Below are positions 24,359 to 37,600 of a stretch of 64,000 nt of DNA, piece after piece. How positions within the stretch are numbered: position 1 is the first letter of the stretch; the number at the start of each line of letters is the position of its first letter. The notes below the pieces were generated by a model that saw nothing but the letters and a program-made list of their open reading frames with translations, searched no databases and was not told the origin of the DNA. The DNA is from Capsaspora owczarzaki ATCC 30864 (Eukaryota; Opisthokonta; Filasterea), in NCBI RefSeq assembly GCF_000151315.2, contig NW_011887303.1, positions 986,531-1,050,530 of the forward strand, read 5' to 3'. Position numbers and translations under genes: made by a program.

Positions 24359-25662
24359 GGTTGAATTGCAGCGGGAAGTGTCACTTGTGACAACACTTGT
24401 TGTGAAATTTCGTGATTTTGCCCTCTCTCATCCAACCCCTTCGGCTGTTTCCTCCGCCCTATGTTGGTTTGTGATGAGTACTGTTGTTGAAATGTATTAA
24501 ATGCCACGCGAAACATTGGATCACACTTCTTCCGAAAATCGCCAATGTGCCTTTTTTTTGGGCGCGACTGCAGTTCTCGAGTGTTTCATCGTCCTCTTCC
24601 GCAACTCTTCACTTTCACTTCTCTCTCTCTCTCTCTTTCTTTCTCATTGAAACTCTTTTTCACATGCATATCACTTGGTTTTTTTTAGTTGTTTTTTGAT
24701 TATGATTAAGTTCAGTCTGTTTTTTCAATTGTTTCTCATCGACTGATTTTATTTTCGTGTAAGTTTTTTTTTATGTTCGTTTCGTTGGCAACTCGAACTT
24801 TTTTTTTCTTTTTTTTTTTTTTTTTTTTTTTCTCCTTCTTTTCTTTTCTTTCGTTCTTTTCGTTCTTTCTTTGCAGTGTTTTGCATTGCATTGCATTGTG
24901 CTGATGATGATGATGAAGCGATGATGCTGATGAAGCGATGAGCCGTTCGAAGCAGCGAATGATGATGAAGAAGCGAGCGAGAATGCCCAAATCGAGGTGG
25001 AGAGTGATAAAAGTGCGACGAACTGAGTCATGAAGCATGTCTGGGCCCAGATGGAAGTCCCCCCTCGCTTGTTGCTGGGAACTGTGAGAGACAGAGAGAG
25101 GGAGAGACAGAGAGAGAGGGGGGGAATGGGGCGGTGTGCATTGTGCTTGCAATGCGCAATGGCAGGGGGATTTTTTATCAATTTCAGGGTCCGACTGCTG
25201 TTCGCTCGCGCTCCTCTTCTCACTGTTCACTCCCTCGCTGTTCACTCACTCAATCACTCACTCACGCTAGTACTCACTCAGCACTCTGCGCCGTGGTGTT
25301 GCAAACAGTCGCAGCGTCCCAACCTTGCACACTCTTTACACTGCTTGTTTCTCATCTCTCTCTCTCAAATCGATGACACGTCGCACAACGCAACCTCCCC
25401 CTCCCTATCATCATGATACACGACGATGCTCACTCTCTATCGGTTGTTGTGTGGCTGTTTGAGACAGGGATTCAAAAGTTCTCAAAAGTCGCTGAAACCC
25501 GGCGACGCAAGACTTCTCAGACGCTCATTGACACCAAAAGCAGCAGCATCCAAGTTGCTCAGCAACGAGTTTGGTTGCATCGGAAAGTGAATCTCCAACA
25601 AGAACTCCTCAAGCACGATTCTGTTTGCTCTGAAACAACTCAAAACATCCCACTGAAACCCG
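24359..25662. other. 1.3-kb spacer; no gene supported
   Basis: AT- and homopolymer-rich DNA between the transposase and the LIM gene, with a T21 run near 24811-24831, CTCT tracts near 24621 and a GAT/ATG-rich patch at 24903-24960. It includes the right end of element A and presumably the LIM gene promoter. Open frames in it have no recognisable domain. Confidence 0.45.
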
Positions 25663-27982
<2,320 letters not shown>

Positions 27983-28320
27983 TGGACTTTGGAGCGAGCT
28001 CAAGTTTTGGGCTGTGATTGCCGTTTGCTGTTGTTTTTCGCTTGGGTCGCTTCCCATCCGAGGCGGCGTCATGTTCGTTGTTCTCTCGTTGTTGTTGTTT
28101 CTGTTCTCGTTATTGTTTTGATTTTGTTTTTGTGATACTGGTGTTGTGATGTAGATCTTCGATGAATGGTCTACCAAAAAGAGTTTTGCTGTTGTGATTG
28201 ACTGGCACGTTCAATGCATTGATATTCCGTGTTTCCCCCGTTTTCTTCCTTTTGAATTACCGTTTATTTCGATATTGAGAGCTCACTCTTTTTCACTCTT
28301 ATTCTTTAATCTCGTTCAAC

Positions 28321-29743
28321 ATGCACATTCAAGACAAGGTTGCGCTTGTGACTGGCGGAGCGAACGGAATCGGCCGCGAGTTTGCGATTGCGCTGCTCGA
28401 GCGCGGTGCAAAGGCAAGCACAAATAGGCGTGCGCAACCACGGCATTCCCATGCAACATCAAGGCAGGGGGTGGGGGGAGCACAGGTCGAACGTGGTGGT
28501 GGCGAGATTTGAATGGGGCGACAGCGCGGAGCGACAGCGCGGGCGGCGATCGGAGTCGGAGCGTTCTAATGGTGATTCACTGGCCTACTCGAGTGGACTG
28601 CGAATGAGCGAAGAGTTGTGTTGAAGTTTGCTGATTGGGTTTGAAACGAGTGCAGAATGGAAGAGCGAGCGAGTGAGATTGAGTGAGTGATGAGCGTGAG
28701 TTTGGTCAGAAGAAGATCACAATCCATGACCCGGTGATCAAGCGATCAAGCGCCAGAGTTATAGAGCACAACAATAGTAGTGAAGGTGCATCATGATGGT
28801 TGATGATGTGCAGCAACATTACGAACAATGCAAAAAAAGGGTGGGGGCTGATCATCGCGACTCAGAAGTCAGGTATTTCTGAGATTCTCATGTGTTTTCT
28901 AACGCTGCAAATTATTCTTATTCTTATTATTGGAGATGCAGGTCGCGCTCGTCGATCTGGACACCAACACTGGCGAAAAGCTCAGCGCCGAGCTCAACGC
29001 AAAGTACGGCAGCGACCGCACCGCATTTATCAAGTGCAATGTGACCAAGGAGGCCGAGCTCGAGCGTAAGAATTTGCGTAGAATAGCTCAGAGAACGAGA
29101 TTAAAAAAACCCCCTTCAAAAATCTCACTTCGACGACTACTCCGACTACTACTACACATCTACACATCGCGCACATTTTGCAGACGCATTCTCGCACACA
29201 TTCAAGCTGTTTGGCAGACTCGACATTGTCGCAAATAACGCAGGCATTGCGCGCGAGCCCGACTGGCAGCTCGTGATTGACATCAATCTCACGGCGGTTG
29301 TCGCAGGATCCCGCCTGGCCATCACGTACATGTCGGCACCGCATGGAAACGGCGGTGTCATCATCAACACTGCCTCGATGGGTGGACTCATCCCCATGCC
29401 ATACGCACCCGTGTACGCGGCGACCAAGGCCGCAGTCATTCAGTACTCGCGCTCGCTCGGTCAGGCGCACGAGAACATTCGCGTCAATGCAATCTGCCCA
29501 TCATTCACTGACACTGCGTTGGTCGCCGAGGGCAAAACCATGCTCCCAACCGTGTTTGGCGAAGTGGTTGCTGCCACCGGTCCGCTGCTCTCCCCCGAGC
29601 TGATCGCAACGTCCATGATTGCGATTGTCGAGGACGACAGCAAAAACGCGGCTGTGATGCGCGTCACAAATGCTCGCGGTGTGGATTACCAGTCCTACGA
29701 CGGTTTCTTGAACAAGTCGACTCCTTTGACGCCCAAGCTGTGA
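28321..29743 (+). CDS. Short-chain dehydrogenase/reductase, 15-PGDH-like
   Basis: Join(28321..28413,28942..29065,29184..29743), 258 residues. The SDR hallmarks are all present: TGGANGIG cofactor loop at residues 11-18, NNAG, the catalytic Ser in NTASMGG, and YAATK (Tyr-x3-Lys). An acidic residue after the second strand (VDLD) predicts NAD rather than NADP. Overall similarity, including INLTAVVAG, IRVNAICPSFTDTAL and the C-terminal VTNARGVDYQSYD, is closest to NAD-dependent 15-hydroxyprostaglandin dehydrogenase-type proteins. The first intron starts with gcaagc, a GC-AG intron: only this donor keeps the frame and yields the conserved RGAKVALVDL. The substrate in a protist is unknown. Confidence 0.9.
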
Positions 29744-29944
29744 TGAAGGGGGCGGGGGCGGGCAGAGTTTTTCAACGATCATCATCGGCATTATGATGTG
29801 TCTGTGTGATTGTGCAAAATACGGGTCCGATTCATTGTAGAGCTTTGGAGTGCTTCTTGCACTCGTCGAATCAACAGCGCAAGCTTTCAAAGTCGCTCGT
29901 CGTAGCTAGCCAACACACATCAGTTGCACTCAAAAGCTCACGCT

Positions 29945-31198
29945 TTATTCATCGTATTGTACCATATCTTCAACATCATCGCCAGTGTCTGCGCTTGCTG
30001 CAGCAGCAGCAGTCGCCTGGTCGAAAATCGGTTGACTGGTTGCGCTGGATTCGCCGTCGTCGCCCATCCGCTGCCGCTTGCTTGCGTGCTCCGAGCTGTC
30101 GTCTGCGGCGGCGGTGGTGCTGACCGTGTTAGCGCTGTCGCTGGGGCTGTTGGCGTCTTCGTGTGGTCGTTTTGCCGACGCGGCGGCCGCGGCAGCAGCA
30201 GCAGCCTCTGCAATCGCAAACGCAGATCCCAGAGCCGGCGGCGGTTGCTGCGCGTACAATGGCGCCTGCTGGTAGTTGTTACCCCATCCTGATGATGATG
30301 ATGATGAGTGATGATAGCGTCCTCCAGCATTGCTATTGTTGCTCTGGTAGTTGTTGCTCTGGTGGTTGTTTCGATTGTTGCGTTGCTGCTGGCCACCGCC
30401 GCCGTAGCCACCGCGCGATCCGTTGTATCCATGGCCTTGACCTTGGCTTCCTTGGCTTCCGTTATACCCCTGATGACCTTGACCACCTCCTCCGTGGTGG
30501 TGGTGATGCCTGCCACTGCCACCGTAGCCCGCGTTGAACGGCCCGCCTGGCCTGACGCCAACGCCGCCCGTGCCGCCTGTCGGCGTGCCCTTGCCAAACC
30601 CGCCGCGGCCCTCGTCAAAGTCATCGCGGAACTCGTCGCGGACTTGGCCGCCGCTCATCCCGCGGCCAAACTGGCGGCCTTCCTCAAAGCCGACGTCCCA
30701 GTCGGTGCGGATTGGGCGGTCGTCCAGCCGCGTCCCAGTCACGTACTTCATGCAGTCCTCGGCGTCTCTCCGCGTGTAGTACCTGAGGTCGGCCGGGGGG
30801 GGTTGGAGAGGGAAGGGGGTGAAGGGGAAAATGGAGAGGGATTGAAGAAAGCAAAAACATAAAAGACGGGTAGGCGAGTTAGTGAGAAGCAGCGTAGCCA
30901 TCTTCCTGTAAAACGCAAACAAATCCCCCCCCCCCACTCGCATACTCGGCACGTACTCGACAAAGGCAAATCCGCAGGGGGTGCGCTTGATGCGGTCGAG
31001 GCCCATGACGACACGGCGAACGGGCCCGCACTTCGAGAAGAGCTCGACCATCTGCGGCTCGGTCGTGGTGAAGCTCAGGTTGCCGACATAGAGCGTCGTC
31101 GAGTTGGCGAGCTTGCGCGATTGCTCCTCCTTCTCGCCCTTGAAGCGCTGGTCGCGGTACTGCGACTCGGTGAAATCAATAGGAATGACGGACGCCAT
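29945..31198 (-). CDS. NCBP2: Nuclear cap-binding protein subunit 2 (CBP20) with long low-complexity tail
   Basis: Minus exons 31198..30957 and 30782..29945, 359 residues. Residues 1-140 match CBP20 closely: [17 protein letters not shown] (RNP2, 36-43), CGFAFVEY (RNP1, 75-82), NGTRLDDR-type loop (here [16 protein letters not shown]) and [12 protein letters not shown]. The two tyrosines that sandwich the m7G cap in CBP20 correspond to Tyr14 and Tyr37. The intron falls inside the RNP1 strand; the donor gtacgt and acceptor ctcag give V-E-Y-Y-T. With CBP80 this protein binds capped nuclear transcripts and promotes splicing and export. Known CBP20 proteins are near 156 residues; here about 200 more follow, rich in Gly, Asn, Gln, Tyr, His and Ala, with RG/GG-type stretches. 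Confidence 0.93.
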   Translation of the reverse strand: MASVIPIDFTESQYRDQRFKGEKEEQSRKLANSTTLYVGNLSFTTTEPQMVELFSKCGPVRRVVMGLDRIKRTPCGFAFVEYVPSMRVGGGDLFAFYRKMATLLLTNSPTRLLCFCFLQSLSIFPFTPFPLQPPPADLRYYTRRDAEDCMKYVTGTRLDDRPIRTDWDVGFEEGRQFGRGMSGGQVRDEFRDDFDEGRGGFGKGTPTGGTGGVGVRPGGPFNAGYGGSGRHHHHHGGGGQGHQGYNGSQGSQGQGHGYNGSRGGYGGGGQQQRNNRNNHQSNNYQSNNSNAGGRYHHSSSSSSGWGNNYQQAPLYAQQPPPALGSAFAIAEAAAAAAAAASAKRPHEDANSPSDSANTVSTTAAADDSSEHASKRQRMGDDGESSATSQPIFDQATAAAAASADTGDDVEDMVQYDE

Positions 31199-31601
31199 CG
31201 TAGCAGGACAATCGACGACAATGAAAATTATGCAGAGCGGGGGAAAGCACTGAAGAGAAAGGGGAAAAGAGCGGACTGAGCATTGCCGCGTTTGGAAGCA
31301 ACGCCGATCTGAGCAAACAGCACCCAACTGGAATCAAGAGGAACAAAAGACAATTGTATTGCATATCAATAAATGACAGTTGGGCGGAGAGCAACTGCTA
31401 AAAGCACAATGAGGCACAGAAAAACAAATAAAAAAGAAAACACAAAGACCGCACGGAACAAACCAACAAAAAAAAAAAAAAGGTTCGTCCAGGGTCTGCT
31501 GTACAGATCAAGACATGTTCGATAATTGGGGGGAGAGAGAGAGAGAGAGTTGACTAAACGAATAGAATGAAAAAAAAAACCTCATGAATGCCGGAAGGTG
31601 G
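31199..31601. other. Spacer between CBP20 and desaturase genes
   Basis: 403 bp lying upstream of the CBP20 start and downstream of the desaturase stop, both genes on the minus strand. It contains an A14 run and a short GA repeat at 31537-31548. No further feature is seen. Confidence 0.5.
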
Positions 31602-31785
31602 TTACTCTTGAGCAACCTGGCCGACAAGCATGCGCTTCAGCGTGGCAATTGCAAACTTGGAGTGAATGTGCTCGCCAGTGTCGCCACTAAGCAGCAGAAA
31701 GATTGAAAACAAGTCAATGCAAGAAAGAGGGAGCGGGAGAGGGAAACGGGTGAGTCACAGACACTCGCACATTCGACGACAGAAG

Positions 31786-31816
<31 letters not shown>

Positions 31817-34097
31817 CCTCTCTCCCTCTCTCGACTCCAACATGCTGATGCGGCTTACCGGAACAGAGGGGTGACATCCTCGCCAACGTGCTTGAGCAGT
31901 GTCTGGCGACCGCCGGGGTGGACGTCAACAAACTTGCTTGCATCGTACACGCGGTTGGACACAATCACAAGCGAGCGGCCAGAAGCGGCTTCGGTGCGAA
32001 CTTGCTGGCGAGTGAACACGGGCAAGTCCTTGGACAGAGTCTTGCCAAACTCGAGCAGAGCCTTGTGCTCATCAAGAGCGTTCTGTGAGATTGGATGAAT
32101 TCAGAACGAACGTGAGTCGCGGCTGCAAACCAACGCCCAAAATAAACAAGCAACTCAATGAAGCCCTACCTGAGACATCTGCAGCTTGGCCTTGTCAATC
32201 TCGTTCTTGGGAATAAACTTGAGGTTGTAGGCGAGACCAACGTACGAGCAGGCCACAATAAACCACTTGGTGGGGTCGTAGTGGTACCACTTGATGCCGT
32301 TGCGGTAGTCCTGGGGGAACTCGTGGTGGTAGTTGTGGTAGCCCTCGCCGAGCGAGAGAACGGCAGTGATGAACGAGTCAAAGGCAGTGTGCATGTCCGA
32401 GTACGGCTGGTTGCCGAGGTAGTGCGCGAGGCTGTTCACAAAGAAGGTCGAGTGGTGGATAAAGACGAGGCGGAGGATGACGCAGTAAAAGTAGCCGCCC
32501 CACCAGTCGCCCCAGAGGAGACCTGCAGTCAGCCACGGCACGGCGACGCCGCAGAGGAGCACGAGGAGGGGGTAGTTGCGGTGCTGCCACTGGAGAATCT
32601 TGTTCTCGTCGAGGTCGGTAATGTCAGCGTAGCCGACCTCGTTCTTGTTTTGCTTGACAAGCATCCAGCCAATGTGGGCCCAGAGGAGGGAGCGGCGGAC
32701 GTTGTAAGGGTCCTTGGGGGTGTCGGTGAACTTGTGGTGAGCGCGGTGGTTGCGGCACCACCAGCGACCCGAGCCCTCCATGGCCGCGGCGCCCGACAGC
32801 GCCAGGAAGAGCTCGAGCGGCCACGCGGCGTCGTACGCCTTGTGCGACCAGAGGCGGTGGTATCCCGCGGTGATGCCTGTTTACAGACGATTTTCGAGCA
32901 TCAAAGCAAGGGTTTTAGCGAAACAAAAAGCCAAAACTCTTGGAAATTTTTCAAATTGAATGAATATACTGACCGAGTCCCGAGGCAAAGTAGAGGAGGA
33001 CGGTGTAGATGAGGGTGGGTGTCTGGAGCGGGACGTTGATGATGCCCCAGATGGCAATGAACGGGGTGATGAGGAGGACGCTTCCGACAATCCTGTGATG
33101 AAGGCAAGCGCAAGGAGGCGGGTGGGGGTGCAGGGTGAGCGACAATAGGGTTTGTTTCTGCCGTTGTTGTTGAGGGAGGGAGGGGGGGGGTTTGTCTTCA
33201 TTTTTGCTTGTATTGAGCTCTATTTGAGTTGATGTTTGAGTTGATCTCCGTTTGAGTTGATGTTTGAGAGGTTGAGCATGGGTTTGAGTGAAGTACAGCA
33301 CACGATCAACTTTTTGTGCCCCTCGATCTCGTTCTTTGAGTGCTGCGTTCGTCTTGTTGGGGGTGGGGTTGGGGTTTTGTTTTTCGTTTCGTGGGTTAAA
33401 ACTGGCTGTGTGCCGTGTTTTCCAATGCACTGCAACGGCAACGGCAATGGCAATTGGCAATGGCCAATGCTTCCATTCAGAGTTGACTGTTGGGGCGGTT
33501 ATTTGCCGTTCCCTTTTCAAAAATGCCTTTTGCCTTTCCCCTTTTTTGTTGAGTTTTCGTATTTTTGCCGTCGCCTGTTTGTTCTCAACGTTTTGCAGCT
33601 GCTGCTTTCAATCTCACTCACTCACTCACTCGCTTCTAATGCACTGGCTGCTGCTGCTTGCTGCTGCTGCTGCTTCATCTTCATTCAATCACTCCATCTG
33701 TGCAGCAAGAACGCACGCACGCCGAAGAGAGCGAGCGAGAGAGAGGGACTATTCGGCATTGCCCCAACAAAGCAGCATGTGTCACACCTCAACCTCAAAA
33801 AGCAGTCACACCATCATCATCATCATTCACTCTCACTCACTCACTCACTCACTCACACAATCACGCGATCCTACAACAGAGCACTACAATACAATACAAA
33901 ACAAGAAAACAAGCGAGAGCTCACCAGTCAAACTGCGCGGCGGGGAGCGGCTCGGTGCGCGGTCGCATCCCTTTGCCGGGCAAGTAACGCTGGTCATTCG
34001 ACGGCACAGACGACAGCATCCGATCAGCCTCGAGCGCAAACGGCTCGGCAGACGCACCGCCAGCGACAACGGCAGCCTCGCGAACAAACGGTGGCAT
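31602..34097 (-). CDS. Acyl-CoA delta-9 desaturase with C-terminal cytochrome b5 (OLE1-type)
   Basis: Minus exons 34097..33925, 33092..32974, 32876..32170, 32082..31859 and 31686..31602, 435 residues. The three histidine boxes of membrane stearoyl-CoA desaturases are present: HRLWSH (about 104), HRAHH (about 143) and HNYHH (about 277), with hydrophobic pairs between them (for example LITPFIAIWGIINVPL). Residues about 340-435 form a cytochrome b5 domain with HPGG (about 388) and the second haem His in GEHIHSKFA. The enzyme inserts a cis double bond at C9 of stearoyl/palmitoyl-CoA at the ER, and the fused b5 feeds electrons to the di-iron centre. Animal SCDs use a separate b5; the fused C-terminal b5 is the fungal OLE1 arrangement. 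The first intron is 832 bp, long for this window. Confidence 0.95.
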
Positions 34098-34673
34098 TGT
34101 TGGATGGAGTGAAAGAAAAGAATTGGATTGTGAATGAAAGAAGAAGGATTCAGAAACAAAAAAAAAAAAAAAAAAAAAATTGAAGAATGAAAAGCGAGGT
34201 AAATTTGATTTGAAAGCCTCAACATCCTAAATACCCTGATCGACAAGATGAGATGATGAGATGATGAGATGAGATGAGATGGGGACGAAAATGGAAGATG
34301 GGGGTGTTGTGAAACAGAACAACTCAAGAGGGACGAAACTGGAATCGCTGCAGCTCAATGATTGCACGCGCGCAATGAGCGGCTCGATTCCCCCCCCTCC
34401 TGAGCCTTCGTCAGTCATTCTTCACCATGCTCTCAAGTACACAATCGTCCTTTCACGTCCATTCGAGCATGCTTGAGTAGGGATTCAGGAAGTGCTCCAA
34501 GTTATCGGAACAGCACCTTCAAGCAGCCATTTCTGCTACCTCCAAAAACACACACCCGCCCCCCCCCCTTTTTTTACATCCAATATACAGAGAATCACTC
34601 ACATACAATTGTATTTTTCAAATAAAACAACGAAAAAAAAATAACAGTACAAAACGAAACGCGTCTCGCGGAT
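34098..34673. other. Spacer between kinesin-FHA 3' end and desaturase 5' end
   Basis: 576 bp with an A22 run near 34158-34179, an ATGAG-type pentanucleotide patch at 34250-34282 and AT-rich sequence near 34600. It should contain the desaturase promoter and the kinesin-FHA polyadenylation region. No gene is seen. Confidence 0.45.
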
Positions 34674-37600
34674 CTACCGCTTGCGACCGGCAAGCCGACT
34701 GGCAGCAGCAGCAGCGCGCTTCTTTGGCGTCGCGGGCTTGGACTTGGTCGCCTCGGCTTCCATCTGAGCTGCACGAAGATGGTCGAGCTCTTCTTGCGAC
34801 TCGATGACCAGTTGTCCGAGGCGCGAAACCTCGACCATCAGCGACACTTCGTCACGGTCTGGCTCCATCGCTTCCGAACGCTTGAGCTCGTCCTCGCGCA
34901 AACGAAGCAGAACAAGATCGTGTTGGGCCTCTTCCATCTCGGCGGGACTCAACTCATTCTTGTCAATGGCTGCGGCAAGGAGCTGGGCCCGCGCGCGGAG
35001 CTCAATCAACGAAGTGAATTGCTCAACATTCTGCGCACCGAGATCCGAGACGGCAGCGCCTGCGGATGCAGCGGACCCGTTGATGGTGTTGTTGTTGTTG
35101 TTGCTGTTGCTGTCGCTGTTGTTGGAAAGCGAAATGCTGACGCTGTCGCGCAGGTGAGCCGGCCGTGGCGGCGGGATGGGCGCCCCTGGGCGCTGTTTGA
35201 CAACAACTGGAGGTTTGGTGGGGGTGGCCACAGGAGTCCCGGGCATCGAGCCGCCAAACTGGAGCGCTTGTGCTCGCGAAGGACGCTTCATCGGGCTCGC
35301 CTCAATCAGCGACTTGCGAGGAGGAGTCTGCAACGCCTTCGGCACCAGCCCGCGAAGCTCGAGAATTTCGTCGCGCGAGCCAAGCACGAGACGGCCCAGA
35401 CGATCGACTTCGGCCATCAGCGCTTGCTTTTCGCTCGTTCGTCGAGAGTCAACCAGGGAGCCAAAGTGATCGGTTGAGCTCGAGCTCGAACGTGCTTGCG
35501 CCAGCGGCGTGAAGGGCGCATCCGGGTCGTTCGCATCCTCTTCATCAAAGACTCGGCCCGCTCGTTTGTTGGGAGTGATCGGAGAGCTGGTGACGGTGGT
35601 CGAAAAGGCAGAGTTGGCAGAAGCGGAAAACGCTGCGCCGCTTGCGGTGGTGATGGTCGGTGGCGGAGTTTGCGGCTGGGCAGGTTCAGCCGAATGCGTG
35701 ATCGTTGCTTGCGGAAGGTCGAGCTGGGGTTCCGGATTGGCAAAGGTTGCAGGCGACTGCGGCTCGAAGGCAGCTGGTTCAAAGGATGGCTCGGCTTCCA
35801 CGGTGAGTGGCTGCTCCGGGGTATGCGGGCTCGACAAGCTGACAGCCAGCGACGCTGCTTGCGCCGAACTTGTTTGGATTGGGGCAAATCCGTACTCGTC
35901 GACTTCAGTATCTCCACTGAGCGGATCTTCGGGGAAGGCGGCAAGTGCGGACTCGAGCAGTGCCGCCGCATGGGCCTCGCCGGTCAGACTAATTGGCTCA
36001 AACACGGGCTCCTGGGCAATGGTGTCATGAGCGTCGGATGATGAATGACCGTCAGATGCGGCAGCCGCCCATCTCTCCGCCGTTTGGGAGCTGTGAGCAC
36101 CATCGGCGTGCTCCTGCTCCGGCGCCGCATGAGCAACTTCGGTTCCGTCGCCATGTGCAACGTGCTCGTCGCTAGGATGGTCAGAAGCCAGAGAGGTCTG
36201 TGCTGCCTTTTGAGCAGCAGCGGCAACTTCCTGCGAATTCTCATCGTGCGGCCCTTCTGCGTCGACCAACACGAAAGTGTGCTCGCTGTCAGTCGAGTTC
36301 TCCTCGTTGAGAGTCTGGATGGGATTCGCCATGCTCTCATCCACGAGGTGCGCATCGCCTCCGAACAAAGGGCTTTGGTCAGCCGGCATAGGCGAGGAGG
36401 CATGCGACGAGTCGTGCAAGGCAGAAAAGTTGTCAAAGTAAAACTTGAAGAAGGGGTTTTTGGGAGAGGGCACAGCAGCGTGATCCTCAGGTTCCTCCGC
36501 GTCTGGCACCATCAAGAACGGGTTGTGTGGAGAAGCATGGCGCTCCAAGGGTGACTGGTTGTTCGGGTCGTTGTCAACGGCAGCGACAGCAACAGCGTCC
36601 GTCGCGGGCTGGTCGGTAGCATGGTCTCCTGTCGGCTGAGCGTGTGCAGGAAGTACAACAAAGCCAGCTTCCCCATCCGCCTCCGTTGCACCTGGGCCGG
36701 AGGAGTTAGACGAGATCAACACCAAAGAGTCCGAGGCAGTGTCGACAGTATCACCCAGAGAGGAGGACTGCTCTACAGTGGCGCTCGGCAAGATGAACTC
36801 CCCTGTCGACATGTCGGTCGTATCATCCGAAAGCTCGCCGTTCTGAGCAGTATCAAGCTCCGCAGGAGCGCCCGGTGAAGGTTTATCGCTGAGGTCAGAG
36901 GCTGGCTCAGCGGTTGGCTCAGCGAGCACACCCGACTCTGGCGTCGAAGAGACAAAGCTGTCGGTTGGCTCAGGAGTCGAGTTGGATGATTCGACCGGAT
37001 CGACAGAAGCCTCCTCGACGACCGAGTGAGTAGTCTCGGTCAAGTGCGCGGCGGTATCACCATCACGAACGGACTGGGGAATCACAGAGTCAACAGCCAG
37101 GTCGACGTCGCCTCCAGCAACAGCAGGGGCGTCATCGGGCTCGGCAGCAGCTTCAACAACGTCAGACGCGGGCTCGATGAGCGTCGACTCGACAGTCTCG
37201 ATGGCCGGCTCCGATGCAGGTTCAGACGCTGGCTCAGATGCATCTTCATGAGTCGGCTCAGTGGCAGCCGGTTCGGCATCTACAGACTCTGAAACGGGCT
37301 TGTCTGCAATTTCTGATGCTGGCTCGGCCACGACAGACACGGAAACTGGCTCGACCACGACAGGTGCCGAAATGGACTCGTCTGCGGTCTCGGAAACTGG
37401 CTCGACAATGACAGGCGCCGAAATGGACTCGTCTGCAATTTCTGGTGCTGGCTCGGCCACGACAGACACGGAAACTGGCTCGACCACGACAGGCGCCGAA
37501 ATGGACTCGTCTGCGGTCTCGGAAACTGGCTCGACAATGACAGGCGCCGAAATGGACTCGTCTGCAATTTCTGGTGCTGGCTCGGCCACGACAGACACGG

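Noticed and set aside
23119-24483. CAGTA...TACTG as terminal inverted repeats of element A
   Set aside because: Only five bases match cleanly, similarity beyond is weak, and no TA target duplication flanks them.
30782-30957. Alternative CBP20 junction at TAC|gtgccg
   Set aside because: It breaks the frame; donor gtacgt four bases earlier restores the conserved V-E-Y-Y with acceptor ctcag.
32158-33012. A 284-codon plus-strand frame
   Set aside because: Antisense to the desaturase exon with its three histidine boxes.
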